Source: Methylogaea oryzae (GTDB lineage Bacteria; Pseudomonadota; Gammaproteobacteria; Methylococcales; Methylococcaceae). From it: 64,000 nt of DNA. The notes below the pieces were generated by a model. The model was given only the letters and a program-made list of their open reading frames with translations. It did not search any database and had not been told where the DNA came from. Position 1 is the stretch's first letter, and each line of letters starts with the position of its first letter. This document shows positions 33,980 to 42,586 of the stretch, piece by piece. Made by a program: the position numbers and the translations under genes. The stretch lies in NCBI RefSeq assembly GCF_019669985.1, contig NZ_AP019782.1, positions 2,908,001 to 2,972,000 of the forward strand, in the 5' to 3' direction.

Positions 33980-36319
33980 ACCGCTATACAAGTTTCTGTT
34001 TAATCAACTGTTGTGTGCTTTTGCGCTAGAGGGGACTACGCGTGATTACCGAGATTCACATGGATGCAGTTGCGAGCTTCAAGCAGCCCGCATCTCTCGT
34101 GACAGACAAGAAGATCAACTTGATCTACGGCCTGAACGGTGTTGGAAAGTCAACAATATCCAACTTTCTCTACGCCCCAGATGACGCGCGCTTCGCTCAA
34201 TGCCATAAGGTGCCTGCTCAAACAGAGCCCGTATTGGTTTACAACCAAAGATTCATTCAAGACAACTTCTTTGTTGCCAATAGCCTCAAGGGGATTTTTA
34301 GTCTATCAAAAGAGAATAAGAATGCTGAGGAGAAAATTGCCAAGGCGACGAAACGCTGTGATGATCTAACGCAATCATTACAGGAAAAGCAAGCCGCCAG
34401 AGAACAGGTGGCCAAAACGTTCGCAACACAAAAGCAACAAGCCGTAGATGAGGTTTGGAATATTAAGGCGCAATACTCTGGAGGCGATCGGGTGCTTGAG
34501 TATTGTCTTGAGGGTCTGAAAGGACAAAAGGACAAACTATTTTCCCATCTCCAAACGATACCAAAGCCAGAGCGCGAGCCGAAAAGGGACATTAAGGCGC
34601 TTCGCAAAGAAGTGGACGCCATTAAAGGGGATGCCGCCCAGCTGCAGCAACAGATTCCAATCCTCACATTCATAGCTGGTGAAATCGAATCCGATGCCAT
34701 CTTTGGCAGAACAATTCTTGGTAACGCGGACAGTGAAGTAGCCGCACTGATAGAGGAGCTTGGAAATTCGAACTGGGTAAAGCAGGGGCTTGGTTTCCTA
34801 CCGAAGAAAATTCAGGAAAGCGGTGAGGCGTGCCCTTTTTGCCAGGAGAGAACGATTACGTCGAAATTCATTAAGGGCATTCAAGGATATTTCGACGACA
34901 CCTATCAGAAGCAAATGGAACAGCTGGAAACCTTCAAAGCGAGATACGTTTCCGCAATCGGACAGTTGCAAGATGTAAAAAGCTATACTGAAAATCCGTT
35001 CGCGCGCGAACACGTGGCGCCCCTATCCATCAAGTATCAGGCGGTTAGTGACACCCTGCGCAGCAATCTCGAAAAGATTGAGAAAAAGCTAAAAAACCCA
35101 AAGGCACCAGAAACTCTCGCAGATTCCAGCGGTTTGATTACAGACTTCAATCGTGAGGTTGCCACGATAAACGAGGCTGTTGACGACTACAATGAGCGCC
35201 TAAAAAATCGAGCGTCTGCGCTCATTGCCCTTAAGGACGAATTTTGGGGGCTTATGCGGTGGCAATATGATCAGACGATGACTCGGTTTGAGGTCGATCA
35301 CGAGGTTGCCAAAAAGAAGTTGAAAGAAGCAGATGAGGAAATTACCAAAATAGGGGTCAACATTACCGATGCTAAGAGAGAGATTGCGCTGGCTCAAAAG
35401 GAAACTGTGAACACGGATGAAGCAGTGGACGCAATCAATGCCGGCTTGGTAGACATCGGGATTGATGGCCTCAGTATTTCCAAGCACGCAGAGAGGTTAT
35501 ATCGAGTCGTTCGCGCAGGCGAGTCGGAGCACGCTTTTCATACGCTCAGCGAAGGCGAGAAAATGATGATCAGTTTCTTGTACTTCTGCGAACTATGCAA
35601 GGGAAAGTCTAGCCCAGAGGATACGCATGCTCAGCGTATAGCTGTGATAGATGACCCAATATCGAGTCTTTCCCATGTATTCGTCTTTAATGTGGGACAG
35701 CTAATACGGTCTGTGTTCTTTGGGGAGGGGCGTTTCAGTCAAGTGTTCGTGCTGACACACAGTCTGTATTTCTTCTATGAGCTAACCTATCCCAACCACG
35801 CACGGAGAAAGGAGACGCAGAAGCTCTTCCGAATCACTAAATCTGCGGCTGGTAGCAGTATTCAGGAAATGAAATACGAAGAGATTCAGAATGACTACCA
35901 GGCATATTGGTCGGTAGTCAATGACCCCGAACAACCGCCGGCGCTCATCGCCAACTGCATGCGCAATATCGTCGAATACTTTTTTAACTTCGTGAGAAAG
36001 AAAGACCTAAACAACGTATTCCTCATGCCAGAGCTACGGGATGCGAAATTTCAAGCATTCTGCCGCTACATTAATAGAGAATCGCATTCGCTAGGGCAGA
36101 ATATCATCGATATGAAGGAGTTCAACTATGGCACCTTCAAAGAAGGCCTTCGGCTAGTTTTCGAAAAGACAGGGTATTCCGATCACTTTAAAGAGATGGT
36201 CAAGGTGTAGGGCCCCACTGGAGCGCTGCCACAATGAATTGCGCACACAACAACCGCTTCGAGTCCGACGGCTTACCCTTCCGCTACGCTTCAGGGGAAG
36301 CCGCGGCTCAAGCAGAACG
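33974..36319 (+). mobile_element. Putative single integron cassette carrying an anticodon-nuclease gene
   Basis: A 2.35-kb unit runs between the G|TT cleavage positions of two attC-like sites. It contains one plus-strand gene ending 34 bp before the right attC, as cassettes usually do. Base composition is clearly lower in GC than both flanks. No integrase gene or attI is in the window, so this would be an integrase-less attC cluster (CALIN-type) or a cassette inserted away from its platform. Confidence 0.5.
34042..36210 (+). CDS. PrrC/RloC-like ATPase with HEPN anticodon-nuclease domain
   Basis: Predicted cytoplasmic defence protein of 722 residues in the AAA_13 group. The ABC-type ATPase head is split: Walker A GLNGVGKST at 30-38, signature LSEGEKM from 502, and Walker B AVIDDPISSL with Asp 537-538, followed by LTHS. 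The long middle is coiled coil with a C-x2-C at 264-267 (EACPFCQER), like the zinc hook that separates RloC from PrrC. The C-terminus has R641-x3-E645 and H682, the spacing style of the PrrC Arg-Glu-His triad, and R675-x6-H682 fits the HEPN nuclease motif. Such enzymes cut or excise the wobble base of tRNA during phage infection. GTG start at 34042 follows AGAGGGG by 7 bp. No hsd genes are adjacent, unlike prrC. Confidence 0.75.
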   Translation: MITEIHMDAVASFKQPASLVTDKKINLIYGLNGVGKSTISNFLYAPDDARFAQCHKVPAQTEPVLVYNQRFIQDNFFVANSLKGIFSLSKENKNAEEKIAKATKRCDDLTQSLQEKQAAREQVAKTFATQKQQAVDEVWNIKAQYSGGDRVLEYCLEGLKGQKDKLFSHLQTIPKPEREPKRDIKALRKEVDAIKGDAAQLQQQIPILTFIAGEIESDAIFGRTILGNADSEVAALIEELGNSNWVKQGLGFLPKKIQESGEACPFCQERTITSKFIKGIQGYFDDTYQKQMEQLETFKARYVSAIGQLQDVKSYTENPFAREHVAPLSIKYQAVSDTLRSNLEKIEKKLKNPKAPETLADSSGLITDFNREVATINEAVDDYNERLKNRASALIALKDEFWGLMRWQYDQTMTRFEVDHEVAKKKLKEADEEITKIGVNITDAKREIALAQKETVNTDEAVDAINAGLVDIGIDGLSISKHAERLYRVVRAGESEHAFHTLSEGEKMMISFLYFCELCKGKSSPEDTHAQRIAVIDDPISSLSHVFVFNVGQLIRSVFFGEGRFSQVFVLTHSLYFFYELTYPNHARRKETQKLFRITKSAAGSSIQEMKYEEIQNDYQAYWSVVNDPEQPPALIANCMRNIVEYFFNFVRKKDLNNVFLMPELRDAKFQAFCRYINRESHSLGQNIIDMKEFNYGTFKEGLRLVFEKTGYSDHFKEMVKV

Positions 36320-36920
36320 TTAGGCTACATCGTGCCTCACCTTCCCTCACTCGATTGAACTACACGATTCGTGCATTGAATCGGCAGCATATAGAGCGGG
36401 TTAGGCCACAGCCGTAACCCGCCGAAATCCGCGAAACGGCAGATTGCGCGAGAACGCTACCGCCCTGTGCTCTAGTCACGAAGCCCCCCCTTTTGCCGCG
36501 CCGAGCACCGGAGTTTTCGGCAGGAATAACCCGAAGGGCGGCCGCAGGGATTCGGCCAGTTGGCCGTCAGCACAGGTATGTTCCGTCGGCCGACTCCCAG
36601 CGAAAACTCCGGCTCCCCCCTCCAGCGGGAGAGGGTCGGGGGGAATAAAGGGGAATAAAAAGGCCGCGGTTTTTTGCCCCCCCCCTCATCCCAACCTTTT
36701 CCCTGGGGGAAAAGGAGCTTAACTAAACGGCATTGCCCCTACCCCTTTCCCGCAAGTGGGAAAGAGATAAGCGCCACGGCCCCGGCCAGTCAGTGGCGGG
36801 ACGCGAACGCTGTGAAGCGAGCGATGACTTGAACGGGTTGTTAACGAGGAACACGCAGCGTGGGAGCAGCAAAACCTGCGATACTGCCTCGACTACGTGT
36901 ATGTAAAGAGGATTTCTCCC
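36211..36920. repeat. Gene-free 710 bp: attC site, then palindromic repeats
   Basis: I see no gene here. After the attC-like site there is GCGGGTTA-GGC/GCC-TAACCCGC (36396-36422), a hairpin of a widespread REP-like type. A CCCTCTCCC-family patch covers 36600-36770, with CCTTTTCCC/GGGAAAAGG (36695-36703 and 36707-36715). The segment looks like a landing zone for small mobile or repeated DNA. Confidence 0.65.
36245..36325 (+). other. attC-like recombination site (right)
   Basis: An 81-bp site ends in a consensus core GTTAGGC (36319-36325). The inner arms pair as GCTT-C-GAG-T-CCG-A-CGGCTT (36257-36274) with AAGCCGCGGCTCAAGC (36298-36313). This leaves three single extra bases on one side only, at C36261 or its neighbour, T36264 and A36268 (assignments within one base), which is the pattern of extrahelical bases in true attC hairpins. 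The left core (ACACAAC at 36245) differs from RYYYAAC at one base. Confidence 0.6.
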
Positions 36921-37160
36921 GTGATCTGGACTTACCCAACCCCCTTCGGCCAGTTCTCCATTCGCCCCAGCGACGATGGGCGGCATGACCTGTATATCGG
37001 CGACGAACTGCTGGCCAGTTACGACAAGCCCGAGGAGGCGGCCTACGACGTTTTCACCCAGACCTCCGGCTGCTACGAGTGGGACTCCCAGACCGCCACC
37101 ATCGAACACCCGGCCGATCTTAGCGAGTGGACGCAGTCAGGTAGGGTGGGCGAGCGCTAG
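36921..37160 (+). CDS. Small hypothetical protein, C-terminus encoded by a repeat
   Basis: Unrecognised 79-residue protein. The GTG at 36921 is chosen because AGAGGA lies 8 bp upstream; an earlier in-frame GTG at 36897 lacks a site. The body (FGQFSIRPSDDGRHDLYIGDE, in part; SYDKPEEAAYDVFTQTSG) is acidic and looks like a compact single-domain fold with typical coding composition. The last seven or so residues (GRVGER) are read from the left arm of a palindromic repeat that begins at 37141, so the original stop was probably replaced when the repeat arrived. Confidence 0.5.
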   Translation: MIWTYPTPFGQFSIRPSDDGRHDLYIGDELLASYDKPEEAAYDVFTQTSGCYEWDSQTATIEHPADLSEWTQSGRVGER

Positions 37161-37227
37161 CTTGCCCACCACATGGCGGACGTACGTCATACGCTGCGGT
37201 GGGCAACCTATCGGCCGCCCACCCTAC
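37141..37227. repeat. Palindromic REP-like element, GTAGGGTGGGC type
   Basis: GTAGGGTGGGC (37141-37151) is inverted at 37217-37227. Inside it TTGCCCACC (37162-37170) is inverted as GGTGGGCAA (37198-37206). The element can fold as two adjacent hairpins or one long cruciform. It overlaps the end of the small hypothetical gene. Confidence 0.8.
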
Positions 37228-37247
37228 TTTCCGGGAGTATTAGCGCG

Positions 37248-37328
37248 GTAGGTTGGGCTGACGATAGGAAGCCCAACACCGAGGCGCTGCGTCCAGGCGT
37301 TGGGGTTCGCGGACTCACCCCAACCTAC
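37248..37328. repeat. Palindromic REP-like element, GTAGGTTGGG type
   Basis: GTAGGTTGGG (37248-37257) is inverted as CCCAACCTAC (37319-37328). An inner TTGGGC/GCCCAA hairpin lies near 37254-37276. It is 20 bp from the preceding element and just beyond the multicopper oxidase stop. Confidence 0.8.
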
Positions 37329-37333
37329 GCCGG

Positions 37334-38485
37334 CTACCGTTTGGCGGCCGGCTTGGCGCCCGCCTTGGCCGCTTTCGGCAACACCGTATAACTCGCCATC
37401 ATGCCCGCCTCGATGTGGTCGTTGACGTGGCAGTGGTACATCCACACGCCGGGGTTGTCCGGCGCCATGTCCACGGTGGCGTGGGTGGCGGGCAGCAGGT
37501 TGAGCACGTCGACGCGATGGCCGTCGCTGGTGAGGGTGTTGCCGTGCCAATGGGGGGTGTGCAAGTCCACTTCGGTGCCCAGGGCCAGCTGGTACCAGCG
37601 CACTTTTTCCCCTTCCTTCATCACCAGCCCCGGCAGGTTGCCGTAGACGTAGCCGTTCATGGCGTGCATGCGGTTGCTTTCCTGGAAGCCGGCGTCTTCC
37701 GGGTCGATGCGCGGGGCGAACTCTTCCATGTTCTTTTCCAACAGCAGGCTTTTGTTCTCGTCGAATACGCTGAACAGCACGACGAATTCCCGGTCGATGC
37801 CGCGCAGCTTGCCTTTGCCGTCCCATTCGCCCTTGCGGGAAATGATGATGGGACCGACCAGGCCGGTGTTGGTGTCGGCGGTTTCGTCCACGTGGGAGTG
37901 GTACAACCAGACGATGGAGCTGGGGTCCTCGGCGGCGGGGCCGGCCCGCTCCGGCACTTCCCAGGTGTAGGTGTACATTTGCCCCGGCGCCAGTTGGTCG
38001 TCGGCGCTGTCGGCGCCTTTGGTGCCGTCGTTGTAGTGGGTGCCTTCGCTGTCCTTGCGGTAAAACACGCCGTGGGGATGCAGGGAGACGGGAACCTTGG
38101 CGGTTTTGTTCTTCAGCACCACCTTGATGGTGTCGCCGACGTTGGCGCGGATCACTGGCCCCAGGATGCCCAGGTGCTCCCACTCCGGACCGCGCGCCTT
38201 GGGCGTGTCGAAACGGGCGTCGGTGTATTCGACGAAATGGGATTTGTAATAGCGATGGCCGACGCGGTCCTTCTCGTTGCCTTCCACGAACACTTTTTCC
38301 TTGTCGTTGAATTCCATGCCGTGCATGACGTTGTCCGGATAGGACGGCGCGTAATCCCACAACACGTCCTCGGCGGCGATGTAATAGGTTCTTACCTCAG
38401 CCGCGCTGAAGGGGGAAAACAGCGGCAAGGCGAAAACCGCGATGGCTAAGGTCACGCGGCGGAGGGAGGCGGGTCGGGGAATCAT
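37334..38485 (-). CDS. Periplasmic multicopper oxidase (cupredoxin type)
   Basis: Exported oxidase of 383 residues. The ATG at 38485 gives a clean signal peptide (RRVTLAIAVFALPLFSPFSAAEV, in part). The four copper-binding His clusters are all present: SLHPHGVFYR and LYHSHVDETAD in the first cupredoxin domain, HTPHWHGNTL and MYHCHVNDHIEAGM in the last. The last cluster supplies the type 1 Cys, His and Met. The layout and the WLYHSHVDE segment resemble ceruloplasmin/hephaestin-like bacterial oxidases more than CopA or CueO. Probable role is oxidation of Cu(I), Fe(II) or phenolics in the periplasm. No other copper gene is adjacent. Divergent from cysD. Confidence 0.85.
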   Translation of the reverse strand: MIPRPASLRRVTLAIAVFALPLFSPFSAAEVRTYYIAAEDVLWDYAPSYPDNVMHGMEFNDKEKVFVEGNEKDRVGHRYYKSHFVEYTDARFDTPKARGPEWEHLGILGPVIRANVGDTIKVVLKNKTAKVPVSLHPHGVFYRKDSEGTHYNDGTKGADSADDQLAPGQMYTYTWEVPERAGPAAEDPSSIVWLYHSHVDETADTNTGLVGPIIISRKGEWDGKGKLRGIDREFVVLFSVFDENKSLLLEKNMEEFAPRIDPEDAGFQESNRMHAMNGYVYGNLPGLVMKEGEKVRWYQLALGTEVDLHTPHWHGNTLTSDGHRVDVLNLLPATHATVDMAPDNPGVWMYHCHVNDHIEAGMMASYTVLPKAAKAGAKPAAKR

Positions 38486-38645
38486 GTTTGGCAAGGGAAG
38501 CTCGAAGGTGGTGTTGCGAAAGAGGCCATCCAAATGATAATGACTTTCAACAAACAACGCCATGGCCCGCGCTGCCCAGAACCCCTTATTTTTGTTAAAA
38601 TCCGGCCAAACCGCGCCGGGCGGCTCCTTCGCAGCAATACATTCC

Positions 38646-39554
38646 ATGAACGAATACCAACTGACGCACCTCAAGCAACTGGAAGCGGAAAGCATCCACA
38701 TCATCCGCGAAGTGGCGGCCGAATTTGAACGCCCGGTGATGCTCTATTCCATCGGCAAGGACTCGGCGGTGATGCTGCACTTGGCCATGAAGGCCTTCCA
38801 TCCGGGCAAGCCACCCTTCCCGCTCATGCACGTGGACACCACCTGGAAGTTCCGCGAGATGATCGAGTTCCGCGACCGGCACGCCAAGAACCTGGGCCTG
38901 GACCTCATCGTCCACGTCAACCCGGAAGGCGTCGCGCAAGGCATCGGCCCCTTCACCCACGGCAGCAAGAAGCACACCGACATCATGAAGACCGAGGGCT
39001 TGAAGCAGGCCCTGGACAAATACCAGTTCGACGCGGCTTTCGGCGGCGCCCGCCGCGACGAGGAGAAATCCCGCGCCAAGGAGCGCGTCTACTCCTTCCG
39101 CGACAAGAACCACCGCTGGGATCCGAAAAACCAGCGCCCGGAACTGTGGAACCTGTTCAACGGCAAGATCAACAAGGGCGAGTCCATCCGCGTCTTCCCC
39201 CTGTCCAACTGGACCGAGCTGGACATCTGGCAATACATCTACCTGGAAAACATCCCCATCGTGCCCCTCTACTTCGCCAAAGAGCGGCCGGTGGTCCAGC
39301 GCGAAGGCACCTGGATTATGGTGGACGACGAGCGCATGCCGCTGGAGCCCGGTGAAACGCCGGAAATGAAGATGGTGCGCTTCCGCACCCTGGGCTGCTA
39401 CCCCTTGACCGGCGCGGTGGAATCCACGGCGACGACGCTGCCGGAAATCATCCAGGAAATGCTGCTCACCACCACGTCCGAACGCCAGGGCCGCATGATC
39501 GACCACGACCAGGCCGGCTCCATGGAACAGAAGAAGATGGAAGGCTACTTCTAG
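38646..39554 (+). CDS. cysD: Sulfate adenylyltransferase subunit 2
   Basis: ATP sulfurylase catalytic subunit of 302 residues; with the GTPase CysN it makes APS from sulfate and ATP. The PP-loop [10 protein letters not shown] lies at residues 35-44; [17 protein letters not shown] and [15 protein letters not shown] are strong family signatures. The ATG at 38646 gives the standard N-terminus. cysN is not next to it but 1.15 kb away, beyond two genes on the other strand, and a terminator follows cysD directly. Confidence 0.96.
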   Translation: MNEYQLTHLKQLEAESIHIIREVAAEFERPVMLYSIGKDSAVMLHLAMKAFHPGKPPFPLMHVDTTWKFREMIEFRDRHAKNLGLDLIVHVNPEGVAQGIGPFTHGSKKHTDIMKTEGLKQALDKYQFDAAFGGARRDEEKSRAKERVYSFRDKNHRWDPKNQRPELWNLFNGKINKGESIRVFPLSNWTELDIWQYIYLENIPIVPLYFAKERPVVQREGTWIMVDDERMPLEPGETPEMKMVRFRTLGCYPLTGAVESTATTLPEIIQEMLLTTTSERQGRMIDHDQAGSMEQKKMEGYF

Positions 39555-39584
39555 CCCGACGGATTATCGTCGAGCAACAAAAAA

Positions 39585-39606
39585 GGCATCCTCGGATGCC
39601 TTTTTT
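39585..39606. terminator. Bidirectional Rho-independent terminator
   Basis: GGCATC (39585-39590) pairs with GATGCC (39595-39600) around a four-base loop. It is preceded by AAAAAA and followed by TTTTTT, so it can stop cysD from the left and the opposing cupin gene from the right. Confidence 0.9.
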
Positions 39607-39631
39607 GTGTTCAGCGCTAGGAAAAATGCGA

Positions 39632-39907
39632 TCAATCGTAGCTGTAGTGCTTGCGCAGCGGCTTCACCACTTCCCAATCGCTGTCCAGGCCGGCGTGGAA
39701 CTGCACCAGGTCGCCCGGCACGATGCGCACCGGCTCGCCGCCCTTGGGCGTGACGAGGATTTCGCCTTCCAGGATGTAGGCGGTTTCGGTTTCGTCGAAA
39801 TCGATGGGGAATTTGGAAACTTCTTTTTCCCAGATTTCCCAGTTGGCCACGCCGAGTTCTTTCAGGCGTTCGTCGCTGGGATTATGCTCGATGGTGATAA
39901 GGCTCAT
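39632..39907 (-). CDS. Cupin_3-type small protein (DUF861/EutQ-like)
   Basis: Cytoplasmic protein of 91 residues with a single beta-barrel cupin: VANWEIWEKEVSKFPIDFDE (in part), TAYILEGEILVTPKGGEPV, IVPGDLVQFHAG. The metal-binding His of motif 1 is replaced by acidic and aromatic residues, as in the (S)-ureidoglycine aminohydrolase-like/EutQ branch, so metal binding is doubtful. The function is unknown. It lies on the opposite strand between cysD and cysN. Confidence 0.8.
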   Translation of the reverse strand: MSLITIEHNPSDERLKELGVANWEIWEKEVSKFPIDFDETETAYILEGEILVTPKGGEPVRIVPGDLVQFHAGLDSDWEVVKPLRKHYSYD

Positions 39908-39997
39908 GCTGTTCCTGTCTTCGCGGATGGTTGAACTTCACAGGGCGCGCATTCTAGCACCCTTGGGCAACTAAGCCACGGCGAACGGCCGCCGCAC

Positions 39998-40603
39998 TCA
40001 CCCCGCCGGCCCCGGACGGGTATCGTCCGGCGGATTGAGGAATTCCCAATCGATTTCCAGCCCCGGCAGGCAAGCCACCGCCGTGCGGCCGACCGCCTCC
40101 TCGATGAGCGGCTGGGCATAGCGCCCATTGGCCAGCACGTAGCGAGTCACCACCCGGTCCAGGGGATGCACCAACCAGTATTCCTTTACCCCGTGGCGTT
40201 CGTACAGCTCGCGCTTGCGGACGTGGTCCTTGGCTGCCGTATGGGGCGAAATCACTTCCACCACCCAGTCGGGCGCGCCGCGGCAACCGGCCTGGTCCAG
40301 CTTGGCGGCATCGCAGACCACCGCCAAGTCCGGCTGCACCACGGTATTCACGGCGTCGTCGGCTTCGCCGGCTTTGGGCAGGCGCACGTCGAAAGGCGCC
40401 ACGTAGGGCCGGCACGGCTTGCCTTGTAGGAAGTTGGCGGTTTGCCGCAGCATTTCCACCACCACGTCCTGATGCTGCCGCGACGGCGCCGGGCTCATAT
40501 TGAACGCCTCACCGTCGATCAGCTCCCAGCGCTCGTCCTCCGGCCAGTGCCGATAGTCGCCGTAAGTGAAGTTTCGCCGCCGTTGCTGGACCACCGTATT
40601 CAT
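39998..40603 (-). CDS. Uma2-family putative restriction-endonuclease-fold protein
   Basis: PD-(D/E)XK-like protein of 201 residues (formerly DUF820). The ATG at 40603 gives the family N-terminus (FTYGDYRHWPEDERWELIDGEAFNMSPAP, in part). Nuclease-core residues are seen in VVQPDLAVVCD and DWVVEVISPHTAAKDHVRKRELYERHGVKEYW (D..E-x-K-like spacing: PD in the first, E-V and K in the second). The family is expanded in cyanobacteria and some proteobacteria, and its role is unclear, perhaps linked to mobile DNA. Here it interrupts the cysD-cysN pair. Confidence 0.85.
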   Translation of the reverse strand: MNTVVQQRRRNFTYGDYRHWPEDERWELIDGEAFNMSPAPSRQHQDVVVEMLRQTANFLQGKPCRPYVAPFDVRLPKAGEADDAVNTVVQPDLAVVCDAAKLDQAGCRGAPDWVVEVISPHTAAKDHVRKRELYERHGVKEYWLVHPLDRVVTRYVLANGRYAQPLIEEAVGRTAVACLPGLEIDWEFLNPPDDTRPGPAG

Positions 40604-40656
40604 ACGCCACCCCGTCGCTGAGTCGCGCCGCGCAGGCCAAGGCCGGCGCCGCTTTG

Positions 40657-40665
40657 TGGTATAGT
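40657..40665 (+). promoter_or_regulatory. Extended -10 promoter for cysN
   Basis: TGGTATAGT matches the extended -10 pattern TGnTATAAT with one change and lies 45 bp before the cysN start. No good -35 is seen, which is usual for extended -10 promoters. A separate promoter is expected because cysN is detached from cysD. Confidence 0.45.
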
Positions 40666-40709
40666 TTCGCCCCAGCAAACCCCAAACACAACCGCATACC
40701 GAACCGCCG

Positions 40710-42350
40710 ATGTCCCACCAATCCGACCTCATCGCCACCGACATCCACGCCTATTTGGCCCAGCACGAACGCAAAGAACTGCTGCGCTTCCTCACTTGCG
40801 GCAGCGTGGACGACGGCAAAAGCACCCTCATCGGGCGCCTACTGTACGACTCGAAGATGATCTACGAGGACCAACTGGCGGCGGTGCAAAAAGACAGCGT
40901 CAAGTCCGGCACCACCGGCGGCGAACTGGACCTGGCCCTCTTGGTGGACGGCCTGCAGGCGGAGCGCGAGCAAGGCATCACCATCGACGTGGCCTACCGC
41001 TACTTCTCCACCGCCAAGCGCAAGTTCATCATCGCCGACACCCCCGGGCACGAGCAGTACACCCGCAACATGGCCACCGGCGCCTCCACCTGCGACCTGG
41101 CCATCATCCTCATCGACGCCCGCCACGGCGTGCAGACGCAAACCCGCCGCCACAGCTTCATCGTGTCGCTGCTGGGCATCAAGCACGTGCTGGTGGCCAT
41201 CAACAAAATGGACCTGGTGGGCTTCGACGAAAACGTCTTCAACCGCATCCGCGACGAATACCTGACCATCGCCGCCAAGCTGGACGTGCACGACATCCAT
41301 TTCATCCCCATGTCGGCCCTCAACGGCGACAACGTGGTGCAGCTCAGCGCCGCCACGCCCTGGTACAAGGACCGGCCGCTGCTGGACATCCTGGAAAACA
41401 TCGAAATCGCCAGCGACCGCAATTTCGACGACTTCCGCTTCCCGGTGCAATACGTCAACCGGCCCAACCTGGACTTCCGCGGCTTCTCCGGCACCATCGC
41501 CTCCGGCGTGGTGCGCAAGGGCGACCCCATCATGGTGCTGCCGTCGCGCAAGACCAGCCGGGTCAAGTCCATCGTCACCTACGAGGGCGAGCTGGAGCGG
41601 GCCTTCCCGCCCCAGGCCGTTACTTTGACCTTGGAAGACGAAGTGGACGTCAGTCGCGGCGACATGCTGGTACGGCCGGACAACGCGCCGGAAACCGGCA
41701 ATCGCTTCCTCGCCAACCTGGTGTGGATGACCGAAGCGCCCATGGCGCCGGGCAAGCAGTACATCGTCAAGCAGGCCACCAAGAGCGTACCGGGTTCGGT
41801 GGCGAGCATCCTGCACCGCATCGACGTCAACACCCTGGAGGAATCCGGCGCCGATCAGCTGCAACTGAACGAAATCGCCCTGGTGGAAGTGGCCCTCACT
41901 GCCCCCATCGCCTTCGACCCCTATAGCCGCAGCAAGGGCACCGGCGCCTTCATCGTCATCGATCGCTTGAGCAACGTCACCGTCGGCGCCGGCATGATCG
42001 TCGCCAAGGCGGAAGGCGAAGGCTCCCTTGCGCCGGTATCCGTGGAGGAGCGAGCCGCCCGCTTCGGCCAAAAAGCCGTCACCGTCTGGCTGAGCGGCGC
42101 CCAGGCGGGCGAACTGGCCTATGCCGTGGAACGCAAGCTGTTCGACCTGGGCCACGCCGCCACCGTGCTGGACCAGCCGGAACTGGCGCCCCACGCCGGC
42201 CTCATCGCCGCACAGCTGAACCGCGCCGGGCTCATCTGCTTGGCGACTTTGCCGGCACAAGCAGCAGCGGCGGACATTGCCGTCGCCGCCGACGGGCAGA
42301 GCGCGGACGACGTGCTGGGCTTGCTGTTCGATAAGGGCGTGTTGGGTTAA
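40710..42350 (+). CDS. cysN: Sulfate adenylyltransferase subunit 1 with a degenerate APS-kinase-like tail
   Basis: GTPase subunit of ATP sulfurylase, 546 residues against about 475 for a plain CysN. GTPase motifs: GSVDDGKST (31-39), DTPGHEQY near 108, NKMDLV near 163; elongation-factor-like beta domains follow. From about residue 450 the extra tail ([44 protein letters not shown]) follows the course of an APS kinase (CysC) domain, as in CysNC fusions. However, the P-loop glycines and Lys-Ser are gone and the tail is about half length. It is therefore predicted to lack APS kinase activity. No cysC or cysH is in the window. Confidence 0.92.
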   Translation: MSHQSDLIATDIHAYLAQHERKELLRFLTCGSVDDGKSTLIGRLLYDSKMIYEDQLAAVQKDSVKSGTTGGELDLALLVDGLQAEREQGITIDVAYRYFSTAKRKFIIADTPGHEQYTRNMATGASTCDLAIILIDARHGVQTQTRRHSFIVSLLGIKHVLVAINKMDLVGFDENVFNRIRDEYLTIAAKLDVHDIHFIPMSALNGDNVVQLSAATPWYKDRPLLDILENIEIASDRNFDDFRFPVQYVNRPNLDFRGFSGTIASGVVRKGDPIMVLPSRKTSRVKSIVTYEGELERAFPPQAVTLTLEDEVDVSRGDMLVRPDNAPETGNRFLANLVWMTEAPMAPGKQYIVKQATKSVPGSVASILHRIDVNTLEESGADQLQLNEIALVEVALTAPIAFDPYSRSKGTGAFIVIDRLSNVTVGAGMIVAKAEGEGSLAPVSVEERAARFGQKAVTVWLSGAQAGELAYAVERKLFDLGHAATVLDQPELAPHAGLIAAQLNRAGLICLATLPAQAAAADIAVAADGQSADDVLGLLFDKGVLG

Positions 42351-42376
42351 TTCTGTGTAGCCCCTAGGAGACAGCC

Positions 42377-42586
42377 ATGCAATTCACGGCCGTTCTTATT
42401 CCCGCTCAGGAGGGCGGCTTTGTGGCGCTCAACCCGGAAACCGGCACGAGCACTCAGGGCGAGTCGATCGAGGAGGCGCTTGCCAATCTACAAGAAGCCA
42501 CGGAGTTATATCTGGAAGAATTTCCGGTGGCTTCATACGGCAAGCCGCTCCTAACCACATTCGAAATTCCAGTCCGTGCCGCCTAG
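42377..42586 (+). CDS. hicB: HicB-family antitoxin
   Basis: Protein of 69 residues with the HicB partial RNase H-like fold: FTAVLIPAQEGGFVALNPETG, TSTQGESIEEALANLQEATE and LYLEEFP are classic (quoted in pieces). It would neutralise HicA mRNA-interferase. A good AGGAGA site precedes the ATG, 27 bp after cysN. The DNA-binding C-terminal domain of long HicB forms is absent. Its toxin partner immediately downstream is broken. Confidence 0.88.
   Translation: MQFTAVLIPAQEGGFVALNPETGTSTQGESIEEALANLQEATELYLEEFPVASYGKPLLTTFEIPVRAA

Noticed and set aside
33981-34041. Promoter for the nuclease gene inside the cassette
   Set aside because: No convincing -35/-10 pair was found; cassettes often lack promoters, so none is annotated.
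36317-36406. A third attC site ending in GTTAGGC at 36400-36406
   Set aside because: The upstream bases do not pair with the arm. The GTTAGGC belongs to the self-contained GCGGGTTA/TAACCCGC hairpin.
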